In this document: piece by piece, positions 38,264 through 45,935 of the stretch | Position numbering within the stretch: the first letter of the stretch is position 1 | How the letters are laid out: the number at the start of each line of letters is the position of its first letter | From: Chryseotalea sanaruensis | GTDB taxonomy: Bacteria; Bacteroidota; Bacteroidia; Cytophagales; Cyclobacteriaceae | Direction: 5' to 3' | DNA: 64,000 nt | Assembly (NCBI RefSeq): GCF_003990915.1 | Contig: NZ_BHXQ01000003.1 | Span: forward strand, 1-64,000 | Notes under the pieces: model-generated | The model's input: only the letters and a program-made list of their open reading frames with translations | What the model was told of the DNA's origin: nothing | Databases searched by the model: none | Made by a program: the position numbers and the translations under genes

Positions 38264-39133
38264 GTGAACCCTCTGTTGGATCGCCCGCATTTATTAATTC
38301 TCTTTCTGATGTTCGCATCAACGGCTAGTTATGCCCAAAAAGAGATAACCTATTCTGTGGGGGCTTTCGGTGGAATCACCTCCACATTCACTTTTGATGA
38401 TGGTATCAGTATTGACCCACGATACCAAGCCAAATATGGAGCTAATTTTGTCCCTGGAGGCATACACCTAGGCGTAGATTACATGGGCTTTGGCTTCATG
38501 GTTGATCCACAGGTAACGCAAATCGGCCAGACATTTAATGTACTCAACACACAACGTGGGCAAGTGGGCGAGCGAAGTGTAAATATTACATACTTCCAAC
38601 TTCCGTTTTCCTATAAGAAGCATATTATCGATTTATCGTTTTTTAAGGTAAGCTTTGTGGCAGGCATCAGTTATGCGCAATTATTAAATGCTAATGAAAC
38701 CATCACTCATAGTGCAAGCAAGCTAAAGTTCCCTGCGGCAGTTTACTCAATCTTACCTGACGCTTATCAAGTAGAATATGATGGTGTGGTAAGCCCGCAA
38801 GTAAGTAATCTTGAAACGTTAAAAAAATCGGACTTTAAAATGGTACAAGTAATAGGATCTTTGGGTATCAGATCTGACTGGGATATCACAGATCATGCAC
38901 GGCTTTCTTTTGACTTTCGTGCTAACATGGGTGCTTTTGATCCCCGATCTGCTGATTACCTGGATAGAGCAAATAATAACCAAAGGATATATGAAATCGG
39001 AGGTGATAGAAGGGACTTATTCTTCTCATTAACACTTGGGTATGCGCGATATCTTTTCATAGAAAAAAAGCCTAAACCAAAAAAGATAAAACATTTTGTT
39101 TCGTACGGGCCTAAACGCAAAAAGCCGAAATGA
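38264..39133 (+). CDS. PorT-like outer-membrane barrel protein
   Basis: 289 residues from GTG 38264; TTG 38258 is an alternative and no suitable ATG exists. A signal peptide ends near SYAQ. The body shows PorT/OmpW-like barrel features (GFMVDPQVTQIGQTF, YFQLPFSYKKHI, LGIRSDWDI) and the end is strongly basic (KKPKPKKIKHF and following). PorT-like proteins include assembly factors of type IX secretion, but this short family is broad and no T9SS gene is adjacent. It overlaps the next gene by 4 bp. Confidence 0.72.
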   Translation: MNPLLDRPHLLILFLMFASTASYAQKEITYSVGAFGGITSTFTFDDGISIDPRYQAKYGANFVPGGIHLGVDYMGFGFMVDPQVTQIGQTFNVLNTQRGQVGERSVNITYFQLPFSYKKHIIDLSFFKVSFVAGISYAQLLNANETITHSASKLKFPAAVYSILPDAYQVEYDGVVSPQVSNLETLKKSDFKMVQVIGSLGIRSDWDITDHARLSFDFRANMGAFDPRSADYLDRANNNQRIYEIGGDRRDLFFSLTLGYARYLFIEKKPKPKKIKHFVSYGPKRKKPK

Positions 39134-39798
39134 TGAAACCTGTTTGTGTTGTTAGCGGAGCAGCTGGTAATCTAGGCTTAGCCCTTGTGAAAACGCTACA
39201 AAGACATTTTTTTGTTGAGGCCATTGTACGGACAGAGCAATCTTCCAGTGAAAAGCTTCACTACAACCAACTTGATCTTACGGATGAAGACGCTGCGCAA
39301 AAGTTTGTAATGAATTGTGTGCAAAAGCATAAAAAAATTCAGGCTGCAGCACTTGTTGCTGGTGGTTTTGAGATGGGTGATTTGTCTGATTCAAATTATA
39401 CAGCCATTGAAAAAATGCTTTCCTTAAATTTTAAAACTGCCTATACACTTATTCGACCTGTTTATCAGCACATGCAAACCAGCGGTGGTGGTAACATTAT
39501 AGTAATCGGCTCTAAAACTGCGCATCAATTGGAAACGGGCGGCTTTGCAGTAGCTTATACGCTTTCTAAAGCTATGCTAATCAATCTGGCTCAAATCCTG
39601 AATGCTAACCGTAAGGAAAGCAAAGTAACTATTCATGTTATTGTTCCAGGAACTATCGATACACCAGATAATCGTCAGTCAATGCCTAATGCTGATGTTA
39701 GTAAATGGGTTACCCCTGAAACATTGGCTGATAAAATTGTTGAGTTATCCGCATCTCCATTTAATTTGGAAGCGCAAACACTTCATACTTTTTACTAG
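39130..39798 (+). CDS. Short-chain dehydrogenase/reductase
   Basis: 222 residues with a Rossmann nucleotide-binding loop GAAGNLG (10-16), the active-site serine region VIGSKTAHQ and the YTLSK pair (catalytic Tyr/Lys). The form resembles quinoid dihydropteridine reductase-like short SDRs. The substrate is unknown. It is translationally coupled to the preceding barrel gene and converges within 2 nt on another SDR gene. Confidence 0.85.
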   Translation: MMKPVCVVSGAAGNLGLALVKTLQRHFFVEAIVRTEQSSSEKLHYNQLDLTDEDAAQKFVMNCVQKHKKIQAAALVAGGFEMGDLSDSNYTAIEKMLSLNFKTAYTLIRPVYQHMQTSGGGNIIVIGSKTAHQLETGGFAVAYTLSKAMLINLAQILNANRKESKVTIHVIVPGTIDTPDNRQSMPNADVSKWVTPETLADKIVELSASPFNLEAQTLHTFY

Positions 39799-39800
39799 TA

Positions 39801-40508
39801 TTAGATGTCTCCTAACTGTGGCCGAATTAAGATTTCCTCCACCACACTTCTTTTTGAAATGGCATTGCAGGCGTATACAGTAGCTGCAACATCTTCTGCA
39901 CTCATAAACCTGTCCTCAGGTAAATCCACACCATCCCAACTGGCCGTTTTGGTGGCCCCTGGTAATACAGCAGTTACACGAATATCAAAAGGTTTTAATT
40001 CTTCACGTAAACATTTAGATAAACCTAGCATGGCAAATTTTGTGATCGCATAACTACCACCATTTGCATAAGCCTTAATGCTGGCTATGGAGCAAATGTT
40101 AAAAATATGCCCGGCTTTAGCTTCAAGCATGGGTTGAATGAGCCCTCTGGTTAAATAATAAGCACTGTACAAATTTGCATCAATCATACTCTCCAGTGTT
40201 CCGTCAGGTTCGGTTGCAATGTCACCAGGCGCAAAAAAGCCTGCGTTATTCACCAACACTTCAATAGGTCTGTTTAGGGATTTTATAAAGGCTGCGAAAT
40301 CGTTTACCTGTTGTTTAACAGCCATATCTGCCTGAAAAATATACAGTTTGGCTCCAATAAATTTATTTTCCACCTCCTCTTTCATTGTAGTGAGGTCAGC
40401 CTGTTTACGCGCACAAATAACTGCATCAAAACCATGCTTAAGAAATTCTTCTACAATTGCCCGGCCTATACCTTTAGTGGCCCCGCTTACAACAATGAGT
40501 TTATTCAT
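39801..40508 (-). CDS. SDR-family oxidoreductase (FabG-like)
   Basis: 235 residues with the NAD(P) loop GATKGIGRA, NNAG motif (VLVNNAGFF), active-site Ser region FNICSIAS and YAITK. This is the classical SDR pattern. The sequence lies near 3-oxoacyl-ACP reductases and sepiapterin reductase-like enzymes, and the true substrate cannot be chosen. It is transcribed toward the other SDR; the two are not close copies of each other. Confidence 0.87.
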   Translation of the reverse strand: MNKLIVVSGATKGIGRAIVEEFLKHGFDAVICARKQADLTTMKEEVENKFIGAKLYIFQADMAVKQQVNDFAAFIKSLNRPIEVLVNNAGFFAPGDIATEPDGTLESMIDANLYSAYYLTRGLIQPMLEAKAGHIFNICSIASIKAYANGGSYAITKFAMLGLSKCLREELKPFDIRVTAVLPGATKTASWDGVDLPEDRFMSAEDVAATVYACNAISKRSVVEEILIRPQLGDI

Positions 40509-40565
40509 AAAATGCTGAGTAAGATAATTTTTCTACCTTAGCAAGATAGTTATACCCCCTTTGTT

Positions 40566-41306
40566 ATGAAGTTTTTTTATGAGGTAGGCCGTTATTTTAT
40601 CTTCTTGCGGTCTCTTTTTATTAACAGAGAGTCGTTTAAAACCTATTATCACCTTGTGTTAGAGGAGTGTCTTTCCATCGGTGTAGGTTCACTTTTTCTA
40701 GTGGTACTGGTCTCTACCTTTATTGGGGCGGTGTCAACTGTACAAACTGCTTATAACCTGGTAAGTCCGCTTATTCCACGTTATGTTATTGCTCAGGTAG
40801 TTAGGGAAATGACTGTATTGGAATTGGCACCAACTATTATGGCGATTATATATGCCGGAAAAGTTGGCTCAAGTATGGCAGGTGGCTTAGGTACCATGCG
40901 CATTACAGAGCAGATTGATGCGGTTGAAGTGATGGGGATAAATTCTATCTCCTACCTTGTTCTTCCGAAAATCATTGCCTCTGTACTCATGTATCCACTG
41001 CTGGTGGTTATTGCAGGTTTTTGCTCATTATTTGGAGGCTACCTGATTGGCGCTGCTACAGGGATTATCACCCCACCAGAATACATTTTTGGTATTCGAT
41101 TCGTGTTTAATGAGTTTACAATCACTTTTGCACTTATCAAGTCCGTTGCTTTTGCCTTTCTTATTTCTTCTATATCATCTTTCAAAGGGTTTTATACACA
41201 AGGCGGTGCATTAGAGGTAGGTATTGCTACCACAGGCGCTGTAACCAATAGTGTTATCGCTGTGCTCATTGCCGATTATTTACTCGCTCAATTATTACTG
41301 GCATGA
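40566..41306 (+). CDS. mlaE: MlaE-family lipid transport permease
   Basis: 246 residues with five to six membrane segments and the MlaE signature (GLGTMRITEQIDAVEVMGIN near the middle, PRYVIAQVVREMTVLELAPTI before it). This is the inner-membrane permease of the MCE lipid transport complex, which moves phospholipids between membranes. Its stop overlaps the ATPase start by 4 bp. The substrate-binding MCE protein MlaD is not found in the window. Confidence 0.92.
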   Translation: MKFFYEVGRYFIFLRSLFINRESFKTYYHLVLEECLSIGVGSLFLVVLVSTFIGAVSTVQTAYNLVSPLIPRYVIAQVVREMTVLELAPTIMAIIYAGKVGSSMAGGLGTMRITEQIDAVEVMGINSISYLVLPKIIASVLMYPLLVVIAGFCSLFGGYLIGAATGIITPPEYIFGIRFVFNEFTITFALIKSVAFAFLISSISSFKGFYTQGGALEVGIATTGAVTNSVIAVLIADYLLAQLLLA

Positions 41307-42055
41307 TTAAGATTAAAGATATTTCTAAATCATTTGATGATAAAGTGGTCTTGGAATCCATTAGTGGTGAATTTCAAAAAGGAAAGTGTAACCTCATCAT
41401 TGGTTCCAGCGGTACAGGCAAAAGTGTATTGTTAAAATGCATCGTTGGTTTAATCGCAGTTGATGGAGGTAAAGTATTTTACGATATGCGTAATTTCTCA
41501 GATGCCGACCATGATATGAAAGCCGAGATCAGAAGAGAAATTGGTATGCTTTTTCAAGGTGGTGCACTTTTCGACTCAAAAACAGTTGAGAAAAATGTGA
41601 TGTTCCCACTAGACATTTTAACAAAAATGAAACCTGATGAAAAAATTGATAGGGTTAATTTTTGTCTGAAGCGCGTGGGGTTAGAAAATGTTGGTAAAAA
41701 AATGCCTTCGGAAATCAGCGGTGGTATGAAAAAGCGCGTGGGTATTGCGCGTGCAATTGTAAACAACCCTGCCTACCTATTTTGCGATGAACCTAACTCT
41801 GGTCTTGATCCACAAACCTCTATCCTGATTGACGAACTTATTCAGGATATCACTTATGAATTAAATACAACGACAATAGTGGTTACCCACGATATGAACT
41901 CAGTAATGGGTATGGGCGATAATATTATGTATCTGTACAAAGGACATAAATTATGGGAAGGCAGTAAAGATGATGTTACACATTCAGGTGTAAGAGAACT
42001 GGATGATTTTGTTTTTGCTAATAAAGTGATGAGTGCTCTAAGGGATAAACTTTAA
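41303..42055 (+). CDS. mlaF: MlaF-family lipid transport ATPase
   Basis: 250 residues, a single ABC nucleotide-binding domain. Walker A is GSSGTGKS, the signature is ISGGMKKRVGIARAI, Walker B is LFCDEPNSGLD with the MlaF-type variation, and the switch His is in VVTHDMNS. It drives the MlaE permease with which it overlaps. The nitrilase gene begins 13 nt later and may ride on the same transcript. Confidence 0.93.
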   Translation: MIKIKDISKSFDDKVVLESISGEFQKGKCNLIIGSSGTGKSVLLKCIVGLIAVDGGKVFYDMRNFSDADHDMKAEIRREIGMLFQGGALFDSKTVEKNVMFPLDILTKMKPDEKIDRVNFCLKRVGLENVGKKMPSEISGGMKKRVGIARAIVNNPAYLFCDEPNSGLDPQTSILIDELIQDITYELNTTTIVVTHDMNSVMGMGDNIMYLYKGHKLWEGSKDDVTHSGVRELDDFVFANKVMSALRDKL

Positions 42056-42068
42056 GACAACTCGCTTT

Positions 42069-42791
42069 ATGAGAATAGGCTTAGCTCAAATTCAATCGTT
42101 AAGCGGAAATCTCCAGTACAATTTCGATCGTCATATTAAAGCAGCAGAAAAGGCTCTAGAGAATCGCGCTACCCTTGTAGTCTTTCCTGAACTGTCTTTG
42201 ACGAACTACGAAACAACTCTTACAAAAGAATCAACTACACCATGTGATGAATTAATCAATTCATTTCAAACATTCTGTAACAATCAACAGTTTAGTATGG
42301 CGGTAGGCAGACCCATTCAATCAAAAGATGGTATCGGAATCGGGCTTACATTAATACAACCAGATAAATCACCTTCTATCTATTGCAAACGCTATCTGCC
42401 TGCTGATGAGGAACCTTACTTTACACAAGGCAAAGAAGAAGTAGTTTGGTTGTTAGACAATGAGTGTATAGCGCCAGCGATTTGTTATGAATCTACACTT
42501 GCTGTTCATGCACTTAAAGCTCAAAAAATGCAACCTAGCATTTACTTAGCCAGTGTTGCAAAATCAGCAACAAGCCTAGATAAAGCGCAAGCGCATTATG
42601 CTAACATAAGTAGAGAACATAATTGGTGGACGCTACTCGTCAACATGATCGGACCTGCAGATAATTTTGTTGGAGCAGGTGGCAGTGCTGTTTGGGATGC
42701 TTATGGAAACAAAGTCGCTTGTCTTGATAATTCAGAAGCCGTTCTATGGATCGATACAATAACCGCGGAAATTGGCATTCATTCCCTATAA
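42069..42791 (+). CDS. Carbon-nitrogen hydrolase (nitrilase superfamily)
   Basis: 240 residues with the catalytic triad visible: Glu in VVFPELSLTNYE, Lys in YCKRYLPADEEP and Cys in PAICYEST. The family hydrolyses amides or nitriles; this short, single-domain form is not assigned to a substrate. It follows mlaF closely but has no obvious link to lipid transport. Downstream is a 511-bp AT-rich gap before the peptide cassette. Confidence 0.87.
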   Translation: MRIGLAQIQSLSGNLQYNFDRHIKAAEKALENRATLVVFPELSLTNYETTLTKESTTPCDELINSFQTFCNNQQFSMAVGRPIQSKDGIGIGLTLIQPDKSPSIYCKRYLPADEEPYFTQGKEEVVWLLDNECIAPAICYESTLAVHALKAQKMQPSIYLASVAKSATSLDKAQAHYANISREHNWWTLLVNMIGPADNFVGAGGSAVWDAYGNKVACLDNSEAVLWIDTITAEIGIHSL

Positions 42792-43302
42792 CCAAGCCAT
42801 CAAATACATTCTTTAAAAAAAAGAACTAGCAAATCTAAAGGCTACTTCGTTACTGTGTTCAATTAACCAATCACAAGTACTATTTTACTTCTTAAATATT
42901 GGACAGAGATATCAAATCCCTTAACTAACAAATTGCTAATCTAACTATTTCCCTAAAATTTATCTGACCGTTATTTGCTCCGCTGAAGAGCACTGCGAGT
43001 GATAGCCTTAATAGTTAAACATTTGTTACTTCAAACTTAATAACATCCAAACGAATTAGCAGTTTAATAAAAAGAGTATTCATTAAAATATTTTCAAATA
43101 ATATTAATCATTAAAATAATTTGAGCTTTTAAAAACATTAATCGAACTAATGAAAACTAAAATCATTTCGCTTACAAAATATTTCCTGTCTAAGATTATA
43201 TTTTTTTACATAACATTTTTTAATTCTCACAAAATGTAATAATGTTGATTAAGGTTTTCAGAGAAACTGGAAAATAAACAACTAACCAAAACCAATTTAC
43301 TT
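42792..43302. other. AT-rich intergenic region upstream of the peptide cassette
   Basis: 511 bp without a convincing gene. It contains a decayed REP-like element (42954-43006) and a 29-codon ORF (43150-43239, hydrophobic, MKTKIISLTKYF...) judged too weak to call. I found no TTTG-N19-TAnnTTTG promoter; the promoter of the cassette should nevertheless lie in the last 200 bp. Confidence 0.6.
42954..43006 (+). repeat. REP-like element, copy 2 (decayed)
   Basis: TAAAATTTATCTGACCG, then TTATTTGCTCCGCT, aligns with the minus strand of 23336-23382 over 32 positions at about 26 identities. The second half has diverged, so the hairpin is weakened. Confidence 0.6.
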
Positions 43303-43491
43303 ATGAAAACATTAATTTTTTCTCAGATGGCAAAACTTGAGGGTGGTGTAGAACGCCCCGAGTATTGTGCAACACTTGGTATGATCATTTGCAACAATCC
43401 TGTAACCGATGCAATGGCAAATGCATGGAACTCTAACTGCGGTGACTATGGATATTCGCTCCCTTGCGAACAAATTGCAGGCGCTGAATAA
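43303..43491 (+). CDS. Double-glycine-leader peptide precursor with four core cysteines
   Basis: 62 residues. Leader MKTLIFSQMAKLEGG (1-15) ends in a GG site of the type cut by C39 peptidases, with the usual hydrophobic positions before it. The 47-residue core, beginning VERPEYC, has cysteines at core positions 7, 15, 31 and 40, is rich in Asn, Gly, Ala and aromatic residues, nearly neutral to acidic, and has no basic patch. It reads as a small disulfide-stabilised secreted peptide (bacteriocin or signal). The TAA overlaps the ATG of the next gene (TAATG), coupling translation. It is followed by redoxin and C39-exporter genes, which is the main support. I know of no characterised relative. 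Confidence 0.85.
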   Translation: MKTLIFSQMAKLEGGVERPEYCATLGMIICNNPVTDAMANAWNSNCGDYGYSLPCEQIAGAE

Positions 43492-44825
43492 TGTTATCAT
43501 GCAATTTTAAATTACTAGGAAGGCAGGTTAGTATTTTTATCCTGCTTTCCTTATTATCATCTACGGTTTTCGCACAAGCCTACACATCAAAAACAAGCTA
43601 TACAATTTTAGGTATAGTAAAGTCTTCATCTGATAGCACAGGTATAAGCACTGCTCATATATTTATACCGAATAAAGTGATTGGTACAGTTACAAATTCA
43701 GCTGGGGAATTCGAATTGAAAATTCCTTCAGATATCTCACCAGTTGAATTGAGTTTTTCTGCTATAGGTTATAAACTGAATACAATACTTGTTAACACAG
43801 ATACGATCATTACTATTTTTCTGGATGAGTCTATTTATCAGCTTAATGAAATTATTATAACTGGCAATAAATTTGATTCTGCTTCATATATTTTTGATAC
43901 CGCAATAGATCGTATAAAATTCAACTATCCACGCAAGCCACATCTTATGGAGGGATTTTATAGAGAAATTTCCATGAAGGATACAATTGTTGGAAGACTT
44001 ATTGAAGCAGCAGTATTAGTGCAAGAGAGCGGTTACACTAAAGAATTCTTTAAAGGAAAAGCGCTTGAAGAGACTAAAAACCGCATCAAAGTAGTTGAAC
44101 TGCGGAAAAGCGATGATTTTATGGAATATGATTTAATGGGGAAAATATATAAACTATTACTCGGTGAGAAAAATGAGTTATACATGACATTAAGAAAAAA
44201 TTATGTTAGGGCCTTTGATACAAATGTAGAGCAATACATGCTTTCATATGAAAACCTTAAAAAATATGATATGCATTACATAGGACAAGGTTTTTGGGGT
44301 AATGAAATTGTCTACATACTATCACTAAGCATACCTCAGGTTTTTAGAGTAGAGAAAATACGTTTTTATATAAACAAAACAGATTTTGCATTTGTAAAAA
44401 TAGAAAAAACAGGTGTTCCAGGTAAGAATTGGGAAGGAAGCGGAGTGAATTTAATTGAAGGCAAATATTTTGATAAAGCCGAAGTTACGTACAGGAAAAT
44501 AACAAATAGATATTTTCCAACTTTTATTCAAAGCATACAATCAGCTTATGGAGCCAGCTCAACAGCAACCTTAGAGGATAAAGAAGTAAAACAGTTTACT
44601 AACTCGGTTCTATTACTCATAAATATTTATGAAGATGATTTTTCCAAAATAAAATGGAAAGAAGTTGAGAGCCAGAATGAAGATCTTTATACTAAAGACA
44701 CGCCTTACAATGAGAGCTTCTGGAATAACTTTAATACCGTAAAAAATAATCCTTTAAAAAGAGTACCCAATGAATTAGAAAAAGAGAAAAGCTTAGAGGA
44801 TCAGTTTAAGAGAAAAAAGAATTAA
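43491..44825 (+). CDS. Exported CarboxypepD_reg-domain protein of the peptide cassette
   Basis: 444 residues with a signal peptide (about 10-29, ending TVFAQ), then a CarboxypepD_reg-like beta-sandwich (about 35-125: ILGIVKSSSDSTGIS, GTVTNSAGEFELKIP, SFSAIGYK), as in N termini of TonB receptors, then a domain of about 300 residues without a barrel or plug. The last 40 residues are highly charged. It would be periplasmic or outer-membrane associated. Its start overlaps the stop of the peptide precursor, so it is a committed member of the cassette; possible roles are receptor, chaperone or outer-membrane passage for the peptide. No known family assigned beyond the N-terminal domain. Confidence 0.8.
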   Translation: MLSCNFKLLGRQVSIFILLSLLSSTVFAQAYTSKTSYTILGIVKSSSDSTGISTAHIFIPNKVIGTVTNSAGEFELKIPSDISPVELSFSAIGYKLNTILVNTDTIITIFLDESIYQLNEIIITGNKFDSASYIFDTAIDRIKFNYPRKPHLMEGFYREISMKDTIVGRLIEAAVLVQESGYTKEFFKGKALEETKNRIKVVELRKSDDFMEYDLMGKIYKLLLGEKNELYMTLRKNYVRAFDTNVEQYMLSYENLKKYDMHYIGQGFWGNEIVYILSLSIPQVFRVEKIRFYINKTDFAFVKIEKTGVPGKNWEGSGVNLIEGKYFDKAEVTYRKITNRYFPTFIQSIQSAYGASSTATLEDKEVKQFTNSVLLLINIYEDDFSKIKWKEVESQNEDLYTKDTPYNESFWNNFNTVKNNPLKRVPNELEKEKSLEDQFKRKKN

Positions 44826-45433
44826 TGATGCCAAACTGGAAAATTACGCTGCCCTTGTTTCTGCTTTTATTATTTATAACTAGATATTATGATTTCTTCT
44901 ACTTATACCTACCAGTAAGATCTTTTACTTTGGGTGGAGACTATGAGCCGACAATGTACAGCTTTGTTATCTATAATTATTTATTAAAGCTACTCTTCTA
45001 TATATTTAAGTTTTTAATAATTGCTATAATTTTAAGCGGTGGAATATTCTTAGAAGGAAACACCAATAAAACGCAAATAGCATCACTAAAAGAATTGATT
45101 TCACTGGCAATCTTAGGTGAGTTTGTTTTTTTTATAGAATATCTTACTAAGTTTATTTATCTAACATTCATTTATACTGAATATAGATTGATCGACTATG
45201 AGAACTTCTACCTTTTCTCGTTATACAAACTTTTTGATATTGAAAGCACATCAAACTTAGCCTTTCTATTTCAAACACTAAACATATTTGAATGTGGCTA
45301 CATTATTGTACTCATTTATGGTATGTATATACTCCAATTTACTAACATTAAAAAGTCTGCTCTTGTGGTTTTATATTCATACGGAAGTATGCTAGTGATT
45401 TGGATACTTGTCATGACTTATTTTAAACTGTAG
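44825..45433 (+). CDS. Unrecognised polytopic membrane protein of the peptide cassette
   Basis: 202 residues, starts on the stop codon of the previous gene (TAATG). Five to six hydrophobic helices are visible (about 8-22, 48-72, 88-116, 140-160, 165-180, 183-200) with many Phe/Tyr/Leu and hardly any charged loops. There are no catalytic motifs and no similarity I can name. Within a bacteriocin-type cassette, small polytopic proteins of this kind are often immunity factors, but a role in maturation or export is equally possible. Confidence 0.72.
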   Translation: MMPNWKITLPLFLLLLFITRYYDFFYLYLPVRSFTLGGDYEPTMYSFVIYNYLLKLLFYIFKFLIIAIILSGGIFLEGNTNKTQIASLKELISLAILGEFVFFIEYLTKFIYLTFIYTEYRLIDYENFYLFSLYKLFDIESTSNLAFLFQTLNIFECGYIIVLIYGMYILQFTNIKKSALVVLYSYGSMLVIWILVMTYFKL

Positions 45434-45434
45434 C

Positions 45435-45935
45435 ATGAGGAAGCTAATATTGATCTTAGTCATCTCGGTAATCGCAATATTATCTTTGTTAATCTCCTTA
45501 AAACAAAATAAAGTTAAGCAGCTGAAAACAATAATACCCGAATTTACGCTGACTACGTTAATTGGAGACACCATAATATTCAATAAAAGTAATTTTCCAA
45601 CAAAGCTTATTTTGAATTTCTACAGCTATGACTGCACACTCTGTATGGCAGAAATAAGCGATATTATCTCTTTTAGTCGCGAAAATAGTATCCCAATATT
45701 GTTTATTAGTGCCGATTCACTTGGAACAATAATCTCATTTACTGAAGAATTAAAATCGCAAGGGATTAGTGATGAAGATAAAATTTCATTTGCAAGAGTA
45801 TCACTTCAGGATGTTTATGGGGTATTTGGGAGTCTGGCAGTCCCACAAAGCGTTCTCTTTGAAGAAGGTCTTAAAATTAAAATGGTTAAAAAAGGCATCC
45901 TATCACGTAATGATCTTCTCAAATCATTTGAATAA
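45435..45935 (+). CDS. Membrane-anchored thioredoxin-like protein (CTLC) of the peptide cassette
   Basis: 166 residues: N-terminal anchor helix (about 4-22), then a periplasmic redoxin domain. The active site is C67-T-L-C70 in FYSYDCTLCMAE, and the cis-proline loop is AVPQS. The family is TlpA/AhpC-TSA-like. CxxC plus cis-Pro indicates oxidoreductase function, so it may form or correct the two possible disulfides of the four-cysteine peptide. It starts one base after the previous stop, and the exporter begins inside its last 26 bases. Confidence 0.85.
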   Translation: MRKLILILVISVIAILSLLISLKQNKVKQLKTIIPEFTLTTLIGDTIIFNKSNFPTKLILNFYSYDCTLCMAEISDIISFSRENSIPILFISADSLGTIISFTEELKSQGISDEDKISFARVSLQDVYGVFGSLAVPQSVLFEEGLKIKMVKKGILSRNDLLKSFE

